64,000 nt of DNA, from contig CADEFU010000006.1 in the NCBI GenBank assembly GCA_902826695.1, positions 62,001-126,000 on the forward strand. Reading direction: 5' to 3'. The notes below the pieces were generated by a model. That model was not told the origin of the DNA, made no database searches, and saw only the letters and a list, made by a program, of their open reading frames with translations. The position numbers and the translations under genes were made by a program. This stretch comes from an uncultured Alphaproteobacteria bacterium. Lineage in GTDB: Bacteria > Pseudomonadota > Alphaproteobacteria > Micropepsales > Micropepsaceae. Positions 26,793-35,711 of this stretch are shown piece after piece; within the stretch, counting starts at the first letter, position 1; each line of letters opens with the position of its first letter.

Positions 26793-27244
26793 TACACCTT
26801 CCGCTTTGGCGGGCGGACGCCCAGGGCTTTGAAGATGCCGGTCGCTGTCATGATCGTGCGATCGCCGCACCAGATCCGGCCGGTGACGGTGTAGATGTCT
26901 TGGTCGCAGCCCGCGATCGCGCCTGAGCCTTCGACCCAATCGCCGACTTGGGCCGCGTCGACGAAGTCCGTCACCATGCGCACCGTTACCCAGTAGCGGT
27001 TCGCGTGCAGCGTGATCGCATGCCCTAGGGCCATGTCGGCGAACGCCATCAGCATACCGCCGTGGCAGTTCTTCATGCCGTTCGTGTGTGCCTCCGAAAC
27101 GAGGAAGGCGCGCGTGTAGGTCTTGTCGGTGTTCACGCGTTCGTAGAGCGGGCCGATCTGGCGGCCGAAGCCCTGGAACCAGTTCATGCGCGCGTAGCCC
27201 TCGGGAATCTCGGGCGCGTACTCTTCGAGGAGGTCGTCGGTCAT
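26792..27244 (-). CDS. PaaI family (hotdog fold) thioesterase
   Basis: A 150-residue hotdog-fold protein. NCHGGMLMAFADMALGHAI matches the PaaI active-site segment (HGG..F.D), and the strand VTVRMVTDFVDAAQVGDWVEG follows, with DRTIMTATGIFKALG near the end. Members hydrolyse acyl-CoA thioesters. It is the first gene of a two-gene unit with the alpha/beta hydrolase, coupled by a one-base overlap. Confidence 0.87.
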   Translation of the reverse strand: MTDDLLEEYAPEIPEGYARMNWFQGFGRQIGPLYERVNTDKTYTRAFLVSEAHTNGMKNCHGGMLMAFADMALGHAITLHANRYWVTVRMVTDFVDAAQVGDWVEGSGAIAGCDQDIYTVTGRIWCGDRTIMTATGIFKALGVRPPKRKV

Positions 27245-27312
27245 GGGCGGAGTTTAGCGAGATCGGCTCTGCGCCGCCTAGGGCGAACCCGCAGAAGGTT
27301 TCGTAGCGTCGT

Positions 27313-28659
27313 TTACGAAGGCAGCGGCACGCCAGCCGCTCCGAACACCGACTGCTGACGTTTGCCGACCGTTGCCAGCGAGAAGTTTTCGATCTCTTCG
27401 TTGAAGAGTTTGTGGAAGTTCAGTTCCGCCTGGAGATGCAGGAATACGCCGCCGAGGCCGATGGCGGCGCGGTCCATGAAGACGAATTCGCGCGGCGGCT
27501 TGACGGGGCCGAGTTGCTTTAGGCGCTGGTGCACTTCAAAGGCTTGCTTGCGGCCGTAGGCTGCCGGTTCGACGCCGTCTGCGACCGTGCGCACGCGATC
27601 GTCGAGCATCGGCGCGTAGATGAAGCGAGCCCAGATGTTCAGCGTGTCGATCACTTCCTTCTTCAAGCCGACAAAGCCCCACGTCTCGTACGCGTGCACC
27701 GCGAGATCGGGTTTGTTCGTTTCGAGCGCGCGATAGAGGTCGATCACGCCGCCGACGAATTTCGGGTTGAACGTGCGGATGCAGCCGAAGTCGAGCAGAT
27801 TCAGGCTCAGGTCCTCGCGGATCGTGTAGTTGCCCAGATGCGGGTCGCCGTGGATCGCGCCGAAGTGGCTGAACGGGTGCCACCAGGCGCGAAACATCGC
27901 GAGTGCGATTTTGTTGCGGTCGGCGAGCGAGCGGGTTTTGAACTCGAGGATGGGCCGGCCCTCTTCCCAGCTCATCGTGAGCAGCCGGCCGGTCGACAGT
28001 TCCGGCACGACATCGGGGACGTGGATCGTTTCGATGTCCTTGAGCATCGCGCGGTAGAGGGCGATGTGGGCGGCTTCGCGCTTGTAGTCGAGTTCTTCGC
28101 GCAGGCGCGCGCCGACTTCTTCGCTGATCTCGGACGGGTCGATTGCGCGGTCCATGCGTTTGTAGAGCGCGAAGATGAGCTTCAGCTGCGCGAGGTCGGC
28201 TTCGACGGCGGAGGCCATGTCGGCGTATTGGAGCTTGCAGGCGAGCTTCTTGCCGCGCTTGTCGGTGGCGCGGTGGACTTGGCCCAGCGAGGCGGCGGCG
28301 GCGGCCTCGCGCTCGAACGATTTGAACCTCTGCTCCCAGGCGGGGCCAAGCTCGGCTTGCATCCGGCGGCGGACGAACGGCCAGCCCATCGGCGGCGCTT
28401 GGGTCTGAAGGGTTGAGAGTTCGGCCGCGAAATCGGCGGGGACGGCGTCGGGCACGGTCGCCAGCATCTGGGCGACCTTCATGAGCGGGCCTTTGAGGTT
28501 GCCGAGCGCCGCCTTCAGGGCGCTCGCCTCGCTCTTGTCATCGCGTTCGAGGCCCAGCATGCGGGCGCCAGCCATGCGGGCCGCCGTGCCGCCGACAGCG
28601 GTCGTGACATCGGCATAGCGTTTGAGGCGGCGGCCGAGGGTGTTCTTCTCGTCAGTCAT
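27313..28659 (-). CDS. ABC1/UbiB-type atypical kinase
   Basis: A 448-residue member of the ABC1/AarF/UbiB family, protein-kinase-like ATPases linked to ubiquinone synthesis. The family's Ala-rich loop reads AAAASLGQVH, with the lysine in KLACKLQY and the catalytic HGDPHLGNY and metal-binding LLDFGCIR. The usual KxGQ motif is KVAQ here, a variation seen in this subgroup. Unlike UbiB there are no C-terminal membrane helices. Whether it acts in ubiquinone synthesis is open. The ATG at 28659 overlaps the stop of the upstream lipoprotein-like gene. Confidence 0.87.
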   Translation of the reverse strand: MTDEKNTLGRRLKRYADVTTAVGGTAARMAGARMLGLERDDKSEASALKAALGNLKGPLMKVAQMLATVPDAVPADFAAELSTLQTQAPPMGWPFVRRRMQAELGPAWEQRFKSFEREAAAAASLGQVHRATDKRGKKLACKLQYADMASAVEADLAQLKLIFALYKRMDRAIDPSEISEEVGARLREELDYKREAAHIALYRAMLKDIETIHVPDVVPELSTGRLLTMSWEEGRPILEFKTRSLADRNKIALAMFRAWWHPFSHFGAIHGDPHLGNYTIREDLSLNLLDFGCIRTFNPKFVGGVIDLYRALETNKPDLAVHAYETWGFVGLKKEVIDTLNIWARFIYAPMLDDRVRTVADGVEPAAYGRKQAFEVHQRLKQLGPVKPPREFVFMDRAAIGLGGVFLHLQAELNFHKLFNEEIENFSLATVGKRQQSVFGAAGVPLPS

Positions 28660-29036
28660 GAGGGTGGGGACTTCTCGCATGCTTCGAGGGCTTGAGCGAA
28701 GGTCGGTGCTGCCGCATCGAGGCGAGCTTGGGCGGTCCCGCAGGCACAACTTTTGGTTTGCAGCACAGCGGGAGCACCTGCCTGCGGGGGAACGTCAGCA
28801 CCATCCAGGGCGGCTTGGCCCTTCTCGGCCAGGCGGGTCGCCTCACCCCAATTCCGGTCGGTCCGCACGTGGATTTTCGCCTGGAGCTGGTATTCCCGGG
28901 CGAGGCAGGCCCGCCAAGTGTCGCCGGTGATCTGTTCTTTCAGGAACGGTCCGACTTCGAAGGTGGCGCAGGCCGAAATTCCGCCAAAAACCGCCAGAAA
29001 ACAGCAGCGGCGTACAAGGTCCCCCAGACCTTGCAC
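28656..29036 (-). CDS. Small hypothetical lipoprotein
   Basis: No family recognised. Using the GTG at 29036, the 126-residue product has a short signal peptide with a lipobox-like GGISAC, then a charged mature part with two cysteine-containing segments (WRACLAREYQ and KSCACGTAQ), so one or more disulfides are possible. The ATG at 29144 is an alternative but would give a signal peptide of over 50 residues. It is joined to the ABC1 kinase by an ATGA overlap. Confidence 0.55.
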   Translation of the reverse strand: MQGLGDLVRRCCFLAVFGGISACATFEVGPFLKEQITGDTWRACLAREYQLQAKIHVRTDRNWGEATRLAEKGQAALDGADVPPQAGAPAVLQTKSCACGTAQARLDAAAPTFAQALEACEKSPPS

Positions 29037-29342
29037 GCCGCGCTTCACCCCCTCGATGCGTTTTCCGGTATCCCCATTCGCTCGCTCACTTAGCAGAGCA
29101 ACCCCCGCGAGCCGGACATCAGAAAAGCAGGTGTACATTCTCAACAGGCCCTGCCACTTGCAAGCGAATGTGGCCCCTCGGTTTCTGATTCGGGACGCAC
29201 TGTAGCGTTGTGAACACAGGGGCGGATTCCCGCCCAGGCGGATTGGGCAATCGACCTAATCTGAAACACTTAAACCTGACCTTTACCGAGCCCGGGTCAT
29301 GGTGGCGCCCAAGCAAAAACCAAAAAATGGTGGGCTCTTATT
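29037..29342. other. Intergenic region upstream of the response regulator
   Basis: About 300 bp between divergent genes; no gene is supported if the GTG start at 29036 is right. It should hold the promoters of both the lipoprotein-ABC1 unit and the response regulator. No sigma-54 type -24/-12 element was recognised. Confidence 0.4.
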
Positions 29343-30833
29343 ATGGCGCATACGACGCTTATTGTAGACGACGATCCGACCCAACGCCGGCTGATGCAGG
29401 CGCAAGCCGAGCGGTGCGGGTTTCAGGCGCTGCTGGCGTCATCGGGCCAGGAAGCGCTCGACATTTTGGCCGGGCCGAAGGGGCGGAACGTCAGCCTCGT
29501 GTTGCTCGACCTCGTGATGCCGGGCATGGACGGGCTCTCGGTGCTGCAGAATCTGCGGCCGTCACACCCCTCGCTGCCGGTGATAGTGCTGACCGCCCAG
29601 GGCGGCGTGGACACTGCCGTGAATGCGATGCGTGCCGGCGCGGACGACTTCCTCGTGAAGCCCGCGTCGCCGGAGCGCATTCAAGTGTCGATGCAGAACG
29701 CGCTGAAGCTGAAGGCGCTGACCGGCGAAGTGCAGCGCTTGAAGAAAGTCAACGACGGCCGCTTGACGTTCGGAGATCTGATCGCCGAGAGCCCGTCGAT
29801 GCGCGTCGTCTTGCGCATGGCGGAACGCGCGGCGCAGTCGAACATCCCCATCCTGATCGAGGGCGAAAGCGGCGTCGGCAAGGAAGTCGTCGCGCGCGCC
29901 ATTCAGGGCGGCTCCGACCGTTCGGGCAAACCGTTCGTCGCTGTGAACTGCGGCGCTATTCCCGACACGTTGATCGAAAGCATTCTGTTCGGGCACGAGA
30001 AGGGCGCGTTTACAGGCGCGGTCGACAAGCACATCGGCAAGTTCCAAGAGGCAAACGGCGGCACGCTGTTCCTCGACGAAATCGGCGAGTTGCGCCTCGA
30101 CATGCAGGTGAAGCTCTTGCGTGCGATTCAAGAGGGCGAGGTTGATCCGGTTGGCGCAAAGCGGCCGGTGAAGGTCGATATCCGCTTGATCTCGGCCACG
30201 AACCGCAATCTTCAACAGCAGGTTCAAGAGGGGAAGTTCCGCGAGGATCTGTTCTATCGCTTGAACGTGTTTCCCATCGCCCTGCCCCCGCTGCGCGAAC
30301 GCCGCGAGGACATTCCGGGGCTCGTTGCACATTTCATCCGCCGGTTTGCGGTGGAAGAGAACAAGAAGCTCGTGGGTCTTGAGCCCGCGGCGCTCGACAT
30401 GCTTGTGAACTTCAACTGGCCGGGCAACATCCGCCAGCTTGAGAACACCGTGTTCCGCGCGGTGGTTCTTAGCGACAGCGAGTGCTTGCGCATGGGCGAT
30501 TTTCCGCAGGTGGCACATCAGCTTGGCGTGGCGGTTCCGGCCACACACCATGAAGACGATGCCGAGCCGATCGCACGCTACGTGCCGGTTGCGCCGCCGC
30601 ATGCCCCCGCCTTGGAGCAGGGCGCAGGCCGTGCCGACGGTTTGAACGTCGTCGGCGTGGACGGGCATTTGCGCAAGCTGGAAGAGATCGAGTTCGAACT
30701 CATCCGCTTTGCCATCGAGAAGTACGAAGGGCACATGTCGGAAGTCGCGCGGCGGCTCGGCATCGGCCGCTCGACGCTCTATCGCAAACTGCGCGAGATG
30801 GGTATCGACGAACCGCGCGCTGGCGCGGCTTAA
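29343..30833 (+). CDS. Sigma-54-dependent response regulator (NtrC family)
   Basis: A 496-residue activator in three parts. The receiver domain has the acidic pocket Asp9-11, phospho-acceptor Asp56 and Lys106. The AAA+ domain has Walker A GESGVGKE at 174-181 and an intact GAFTGA loop at 221-226, needed to contact sigma-54. The C-terminal Fis-type helix-turn-helix has MSEVARRLGIGRSTLYRKLREMG. It resembles TacA-type regulators of Alphaproteobacteria, but that identity is not proven. No cognate kinase gene adjoins it. The final 82 bp before the last codon are duplicated 23.5 kb downstream, so the present C-terminus may have been supplied by an incoming island. Confidence 0.93.
   Translation: MAHTTLIVDDDPTQRRLMQAQAERCGFQALLASSGQEALDILAGPKGRNVSLVLLDLVMPGMDGLSVLQNLRPSHPSLPVIVLTAQGGVDTAVNAMRAGADDFLVKPASPERIQVSMQNALKLKALTGEVQRLKKVNDGRLTFGDLIAESPSMRVVLRMAERAAQSNIPILIEGESGVGKEVVARAIQGGSDRSGKPFVAVNCGAIPDTLIESILFGHEKGAFTGAVDKHIGKFQEANGGTLFLDEIGELRLDMQVKLLRAIQEGEVDPVGAKRPVKVDIRLISATNRNLQQQVQEGKFREDLFYRLNVFPIALPPLRERREDIPGLVAHFIRRFAVEENKKLVGLEPAALDMLVNFNWPGNIRQLENTVFRAVVLSDSECLRMGDFPQVAHQLGVAVPATHHEDDAEPIARYVPVAPPHAPALEQGAGRADGLNVVGVDGHLRKLEEIEFELIRFAIEKYEGHMSEVARRLGIGRSTLYRKLREMGIDEPRAGAA
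30748..30829 (+). repeat. 82-bp direct repeat, left copy (candidate attL)
   Basis: This stretch encodes the C-terminal helix-turn-helix of the response regulator. It is identical at every position to 54283-54364, same orientation. Outside it the sequences diverge at once: the last codons read GCT TAA here and GCG TAG at the right copy. Confidence 0.92.
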
Positions 30834-30847
30834 AGCGGGCGGACGCT

Positions 30848-31396
30848 TCACGGGAATGGCACACTTGGCACAGGGGTCGAGACTGACTCCTGTGTCCGGC
30901 GCTCGATGTCCGGTGCGAGCAGCAGATGCTGCAGGCGCGGGGGAATCTCCGAGATTTCGACCGTTTCGCCGCGCAACAGACGCTGGGTGAGCCGCTCAAG
31001 TGCGAAGTCGCGGAGTTGAACCGCGACCGGCTGGTTGTCCGGCTTCGCCTGCATGACCTGTTCGCGGTATTTCTCCGGGCGGATCGCCTTCAATCTCGCG
31101 AGCAGCAAGCCGTCGGCGTATTTGCGTTTCACGCCACAGGCTTCACCCTTGTGGAACACTGGGACATCGACGCCGTCGCGGCCCCGACGGTCGGCCTCTT
31201 CTTCCAAGAGGTCGCCAGCCATCTGTAGGGCGTTCGCCCAGGCAGCGGCAAACGCTGGGTCTTGGGCGCGCCACCGATAAACACAACGGCGCGCGTAGCC
31301 CGCGGCACGGCAGGCGCCACGCACGGGATGGCCGTTTTCGATAGCAGTCAAGAACACGGTATCGGCTGCGGCCGAGCGCTTGGCATGGCGGGGCAT
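30848..31396 (-). CDS. Terminase small-subunit-like DNA-binding protein
   Basis: A 182-residue protein resembling phage terminase small subunits or related helix-turn-helix proteins: VRGACRAAGYARRCVYRWRAQDPAFAAAWANAL is the typical HTH plus tryptophan-rich motif, followed by YADGLLLARLKAIRPEKYREQ. The terminase role is DNA recognition at packaging, but no large subunit or other phage gene is nearby. The ATG at 31396 is where the family begins; the reading from 31462 adds 22 unlikely residues. It lies just inside the left edge of the island, so it may be a phage or satellite remnant. Confidence 0.6.
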   Translation of the reverse strand: MPRHAKRSAAADTVFLTAIENGHPVRGACRAAGYARRCVYRWRAQDPAFAAAWANALQMAGDLLEEEADRRGRDGVDVPVFHKGEACGVKRKYADGLLLARLKAIRPEKYREQVMQAKPDNQPVAVQLRDFALERLTQRLLRGETVEISEIPPRLQHLLLAPDIERRTQESVSTPVPSVPFP

Positions 31397-31674
31397 GGGA
31401 TCTTTCGCTAGCGGACGGCAGCGCGCAGGCCTTGGCAGGCCTTCGCGACCGCATGTCTCCAATCTAGGGAGGATTGGCGCCGACTATCGCCGAAATCGCC
31501 GAGTGAATAAATTACGCACTTTGACGCATCATTCTTATTTATTTTGATTAGATCGACAGCCACGGCAAATAACGAAGACCAAATTCCAAGGCCCGGATCG
31601 AAGGCCGAGAGCCAAGACCAAGGGTCAAGACCGCGCGAGAAGGTGGAGCCTCCAAACCGAGCGCGCGAGCACCA
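31397..31674. other. Non-coding, partly AT-rich segment at the island's left end
   Basis: No gene is supported here. A stretch near 31500-31555 is AT-rich compared with the rest of the window, and a purine-rich run (about 31590-31650) follows. The AT-rich part could be the promoter of the terminase-like gene. Confidence 0.35.
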
Positions 31675-32691
31675 CTATTCATCCAATCGTGGCTCCAAGT
31701 GGCTCTTGAGGAATGACAATGCCTCTTCTGCGGCATGGCGTGCCACGGGGCGCGTGTAAACATCGAAGTGATCACCCTCAATCGTGCTGACAGTCACGTC
31801 TGGGTAAGCCTTCGCATATGCCTCGACAGCCGCGTAGGGAGCAAAGCGATCTGCCTTGGAAGCGATCAGGAGCACAGGCGCCGTGAGCGCTGCCGCTTGT
31901 CGGAGCGGATTGTAGTCCTCAAAAGTGAAAACTGATCGAGCGGCAACCTCATTGCGGTAGTGCGAACTGGATCGCACGAGACCCGTGGCGCGTTCAAACG
32001 CTGCGTCATCGACAATCATTCCAAAGCCGCCGTTTGGGGCAATGCCGGGAATGAGCCAGGGGTCGGCCGAAAAAGCACTGCAGGCAATGTCGCCCCAGGC
32101 CGTCAGACGAAGGCGCATGAGCCACAGAATGCCTGGGAATGTAGCTTCACCCTCAACCTCAGAGTCGATCAGCGGCACCTGAGCCACGACCGCTTGAACA
32201 TCGCCATCCCGCGCCGCTGCAATGAGCGCGTGACCTCCGCCCAAAGACGAACCCCAAAGCGCAATACGGCTTCCATCGACTTTGTAGTGGGACCGGACAA
32301 ACGCGATTGCGGCCGCCCAGTCGTCCAGCTGTTGCCAAGGATCGACGAGTTGACGAGGCGCGCCGCCGCTCGATCCGAAATTCCGATAGTCGAATACGAA
32401 CGCCGCTACGCCGGCGCGGGAGAAAAACTCGGCAAAAAACGGCAACCCCACATCACGGGTGCCGGCGAATCCATGCCCCATCACGACCACCGGCGGCGAC
32501 TCCACATCGTTCGGTACATAAAGCCAGCCAGCACACTCTGTTGCTCCGCACGGAAAGCGGAGGTCGTACCTAACGATGCCTCCATCAAGTTCGCGTGGCG
32601 CTTCGGCGGGCAGCGCTGCATTCTGGAGACGCTCGCCGCAGGAGGCTATCGCAAGGCTTAATGCCCAAACCAGAGCAAGTCGCCGGATCAT
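31675..32691 (-). CDS. Exported alpha/beta hydrolase (lipoprotein)
   Basis: A 338-residue hydrolase with a signal peptide and lipobox-like LAIASCGE at the start. The catalytic fold shows VVVMGHGFAGTRD (oxyanion loop), LWGSSLGGGHAL (nucleophile Ser in GSSLGG), a late Asp in ASKADRFAP and His in EGDHFDVYT. This is the DUF1749/dienelactone-hydrolase-like layout with full triad. The ATG at 32691 has GAGGAA upstream. Role unknown. Confidence 0.85.
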   Translation of the reverse strand: MIRRLALVWALSLAIASCGERLQNAALPAEAPRELDGGIVRYDLRFPCGATECAGWLYVPNDVESPPVVVMGHGFAGTRDVGLPFFAEFFSRAGVAAFVFDYRNFGSSGGAPRQLVDPWQQLDDWAAAIAFVRSHYKVDGSRIALWGSSLGGGHALIAAARDGDVQAVVAQVPLIDSEVEGEATFPGILWLMRLRLTAWGDIACSAFSADPWLIPGIAPNGGFGMIVDDAAFERATGLVRSSSHYRNEVAARSVFTFEDYNPLRQAAALTAPVLLIASKADRFAPYAAVEAYAKAYPDVTVSTIEGDHFDVYTRPVARHAAEEALSFLKSHLEPRLDE

Positions 32692-33103
32692 AATTCTTGT
32701 TCCTCGAGCATCATGCCGTCACAGCGCGAACTTCGACGACCTATGAATGCCCCTAACCCCCTGCGTTGCGGAAGCCACAGGTGATAGAATTTGACAATAG
32801 CGTTCACAGTGCGAAACGCGTGCGGCGATGTTTGTTCGCGATTGTGAACGAAATGGCCGACAGCGGCTGCCCTTGGAGAGCGAGGGCAAGCTTGATCTGC
32901 ACTCAATGAGAACCTACCACAGCCTCGCAACGACAGTTGTCGGTAAGTTCGTACCGGGTGAGCGCTGGCGTGGATCTGTCGTCGAGCTCACCGTCACCGC
33001 GGCTGGCGGTTGAGCGAATCGGGTCGACCACCACCTCTCGCTCGCCGCCAGCCCGGTGGCACGGAATGTTCCAAGGCGCAAAGACAGTTCGAAGGATTCA
33101 AGC
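32692..33103. other. Gene-free 412-bp region
   Basis: No convincing gene. Between two divergent genes, so both promoters should lie here. Downstream of 32760 there is a mild AT-rich stretch (GATAGAATTTGACAATAGC). A loose TGG-N10-GC match on the minus strand at 32763-32777 was not accepted as a sigma-54 promoter. Confidence 0.4.
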
Positions 33104-33307
33104 ATGAATATCTATGCGGTCTTTGCCCATCGGAGCGACGGCGTGGTGGTCAGCATGGCACCGTGCACGTCGCACGAGGCTATCGCCGCCGTCCGGAAGT
33201 TTCGAGACGACGGCTGCAGCAACATATCGATCTATCGTAACGCTCGATTGATCGCGGAGGTGGAGTTGACGATTTCGGCCGAAGGGTCCGGGCCGCCGGG
33301 AACGTGA
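33104..33307 (+). CDS. Small hypothetical protein, 67 residues
   Basis: Begins MNIYAVFAHRSDGVVVSMAP with AAGGA about eight bases upstream of the ATG. It has one beta-alpha-beta-like pattern (EAIAAVRKFRDDGCSNISIYRNARLIAEVEL) but no recognised family. An upstream start at 33056 would overlap the ribosome site. Confidence 0.5.
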   Translation: MNIYAVFAHRSDGVVVSMAPCTSHEAIAAVRKFRDDGCSNISIYRNARLIAEVELTISAEGSGPPGT

Positions 33308-33451
33308 TCTCCGGCCTTCTGGACGGCGATCCCAAATGAAGTCGTTTGATAACTTGGCAGTTGAATCGTTCGTGGTTATTGCCGGGCGAACTCTGTCGCG
33401 AGGCCACTCCACGCCCAGCGTGCCCGGCATGCTTAGAAAGGATGTCGTTCC

Positions 33452-33871
33452 ATGGAGACAGTTGCTGAAGCTCTAAGGCAGCACGAAACGCTAACCTCGA
33501 CCTGGCATCTGGTTGTGTGGTTGAGCGCGACGTTTCTGTACATAAACGGCGCTGCCGTCTTTGTTAGCCCGGCCACTGCCGGTCGCTTCCTCGAAGGCTA
33601 TGCAAGCTCGCCGCGGATCAATTTTGTCGAGGCCGCCCTGCGATTGGTGGCGGGCGTAGGCTTTATGGGGGCATCGCCGGACATGAAGCTGTCACCCATA
33701 TTCTTTTTGTTTGGAGCGGTGCTCACAATTACCGCCCCACCGATGATGTTCTTGTACGGACCGCATAAGCGATACGCCGCGTGGGCGATCACATTTGCAA
33801 AGCGCATACTGTCGGTATACGGCCTGATGTCGCTCGCACTGGGTGGGCTGATTACTTGGGCGTTGGTGTAA
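33452..33871 (+). CDS. Integral membrane protein, 139 residues, unknown family
   Basis: Four probable membrane helices: about 19-40, 60-78, 82-101 and 113-137. A short charged N-terminus (EALRQHETLT) precedes them. An Asn-Gly pair in the first helix and PMMFLYGPHKRYAAW between helices three and four are notable. No match to a named family was recognised. It is inside the island and has no close operon partner. Confidence 0.6.
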   Translation: METVAEALRQHETLTSTWHLVVWLSATFLYINGAAVFVSPATAGRFLEGYASSPRINFVEAALRLVAGVGFMGASPDMKLSPIFFLFGAVLTITAPPMMFLYGPHKRYAAWAITFAKRILSVYGLMSLALGGLITWALV

Positions 33872-34221
33872 GGTCGGAGCAGTGAGGCCTTACGAAAGCG
33901 AGGCAGCTCGCATCCACAGAGCCTGCACGCGTTTTGCATCTCCATCACCAATGCCGTGAGCGCGTCGGTGACCGCTCCAGCCGAGAGTTCGACGGCGTCG
34001 CTCTCCCAACGATCGCGCGCAAGCCAAATGTCCAAGCCCAAGATCGGTCTCGGGATCGTGATGATCGCCGCGCATTGGAATAGATCGCCTGACCCGAGGA
34101 ACTGCAAGTTGAGAAGATCGCCGTTAGCCTGCCGTTCGACGATCAGCTCTGGAAACGTCTCCCGCTTGGTATGGTCGCCGAGTGCAGCCGCCCAATCGAT
34201 GCGATGGAAAAGCGATTTCAC
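33872..34221 (-). CDS. Doubtful hypothetical protein (minus strand)
   Basis: An open frame from a GTG at 34221 reads KSLFHRIDWAAALGDHTKRE and IITIPRPILGLDIWLARD, with a protein-like amphipathic pattern. The full frame continues to 33598, antisense to the membrane-protein gene, which argues against the longer form; the shown end is only where that overlap begins, not a stop codon. No family was recognised. If it is not a gene, 33872-34370 holds nothing I could support. Confidence 0.25.
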
Positions 34222-34370
34222 CTCATCTATCGCGCCTTTGATGGGTAGTCGTTGTGGCGAAATGCAGCCTTAAACGGTTGTGTCACCGGTTCCTCGCTTA
34301 CGCCGAACATCCTGTGTGTTTTGCGCCTAGTGAACAAGGCACGGCCCCTCGGTCGAGCCGGCACCATCCT

Positions 34371-35711
34371 TCAGTCGCTGTCGCTATCATCGCCGGACAA
34401 ACCCAACGCCTTCATGCGTTTCCAAAGCGTCGTTCGTGAGATTCCGAGCGCTTTCGCAGCATCGCCGATCCGACCACCGCACTGCGCAATCGCAATCTCA
34501 ATTTCTTTTCGTTCCGCCAGCGCACGCGCCTCGGCGAGTGGGCTATCACGACGTTCTTCAAGCAAGATGTGGTCGGGAAACAGGTTGAGTTCCGTGATGA
34601 CACCGGTCTCACCCAGCGCGACAGCCCGTTCTATGCGATTTCGTAACTCGCGGACATTTCCAGGCCATTCGTGACGCAGCATCGCCTCACTGGCATCGGC
34701 TGAGAACTCTACCCCTGCGCACCCGAACCGCGCGCAAGTATCTTTGAGAAAGTGCTCTGCAAGCGGCTTGATCTCCGCCACACGCGCACGAAGCGGTGGG
34801 ACCGTCATTTCCACGACCGCCAAGCGATAGTAAAGGTCTTCCCGAAAGCGCCCGGTTGCGACGCGCTCTCTCAAATTGGCGTTTGTTGTCGCGATGACGC
34901 GTCCACGGAACTCGAGATCGGTAGTGCCGCCGACGCGGCGAAACCGCTTCTCCTGTAGCGCCCGCAGTAAGGCTGCCTGAAGTTGTGGGTGTAGATCTGC
35001 AACCTCATCGAGAAAGAGGACACCATCCGCCGCCTCTTCCAAGTAGCCCACGTGGTGCGTCAGCGCGCCCGAGACCGCCCCCTTCTCATGCCCGAACATG
35101 GCGCTCTCAAGCGTACCGCTCGGTATCGCGGCGCAATTCACAGCGACGAACGGCGCTCCTCTGCGCTTTGAGTGCTCGTAGACGTAGCGCGCCGCGATCT
35201 CCTTGCCAACGCCGGTTTCGCCGACGATCAAAACCGGCGCGTCGATGTCAGCGACGCGTCGTAGCGTCCTCGACAAGTCCGCCATCGTCTGAGACAGCGC
35301 AAAGGGATCGCCCGATGCTTCACCAACCGGAAGCTTGCGCGCGCGCGCGATTAAGTGACGCAAACGGGTGACAAGCTTGTCGGTAGAAAAAGGCTTCTGC
35401 AAGTAGTCGTCGGCGCCCGACTGCACGAGGCGAACGGCTTGCTGCAGATCCGCGAACGCCGTAACGAACACAATCGGCGTACGACCCAGCAAGCTGAGCG
35501 CATCCATGTAGAGGTCTTCACCGGAGCGATCCGGCAGGCGTATGTCGGAAACGACAGCATCCGGCCTCCAACTGCGAAGCGCCACGAGGCCGTCGGACGC
35601 CGTCCGCTCCCAGCGAACGTCGAAACCTTCAAGCTTGAGTCGCTGCACAAGCGATCCACCCATCACCGGATCGTCTTCAATCAGCAGCAGATGTCCCTTC
35701 GACTCGATCAT
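34371..35711 (-). CDS. Sigma-54-type response regulator of the island
   Basis: A 446-residue NtrC-family regulator, DctD-like in layout. Receiver domain: acidic residues 12-14, phospho-acceptor Asp56, Lys106. AAA+ domain: GETGVGKE at 164-171. The loop that contacts sigma-54, normally GAFTGA, reads GAVSGA at 211-216, a double substitution. The C-terminus has a Fis-like helix-turn-helix (GDAAKALGISRTTLWKRMKALGL). It overlaps the upstream histidine kinase gene by four bases (ATGA), so the pair is a two-component system. Targets are likely within the island; no activator site was identified. Confidence 0.9.
   Translation of the reverse strand: MIESKGHLLLIEDDPVMGGSLVQRLKLEGFDVRWERTASDGLVALRSWRPDAVVSDIRLPDRSGEDLYMDALSLLGRTPIVFVTAFADLQQAVRLVQSGADDYLQKPFSTDKLVTRLRHLIARARKLPVGEASGDPFALSQTMADLSRTLRRVADIDAPVLIVGETGVGKEIAARYVYEHSKRRGAPFVAVNCAAIPSGTLESAMFGHEKGAVSGALTHHVGYLEEAADGVLFLDEVADLHPQLQAALLRALQEKRFRRVGGTTDLEFRGRVIATTNANLRERVATGRFREDLYYRLAVVEMTVPPLRARVAEIKPLAEHFLKDTCARFGCAGVEFSADASEAMLRHEWPGNVRELRNRIERAVALGETGVITELNLFPDHILLEERRDSPLAEARALAERKEIEIAIAQCGGRIGDAAKALGISRTTLWKRMKALGLSGDDSDSD

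Noticed and set aside
29562..30851. A 429-codon open frame on the minus strand
   Set aside because: Antisense to the sigma-54 response regulator, with no recognisable motif.
32763..32777. TGGCTTCCGCAACGC on the minus strand as a possible -24/-12 promoter
   Set aside because: Only the GG and GC landmarks fit; the rest deviates from the sigma-54 consensus, so chance is a better explanation.
33598..34221. A 207-codon minus-strand frame
   Set aside because: Its last 270 bases are antisense to the membrane-protein gene; only the part before that was listed, at low confidence.
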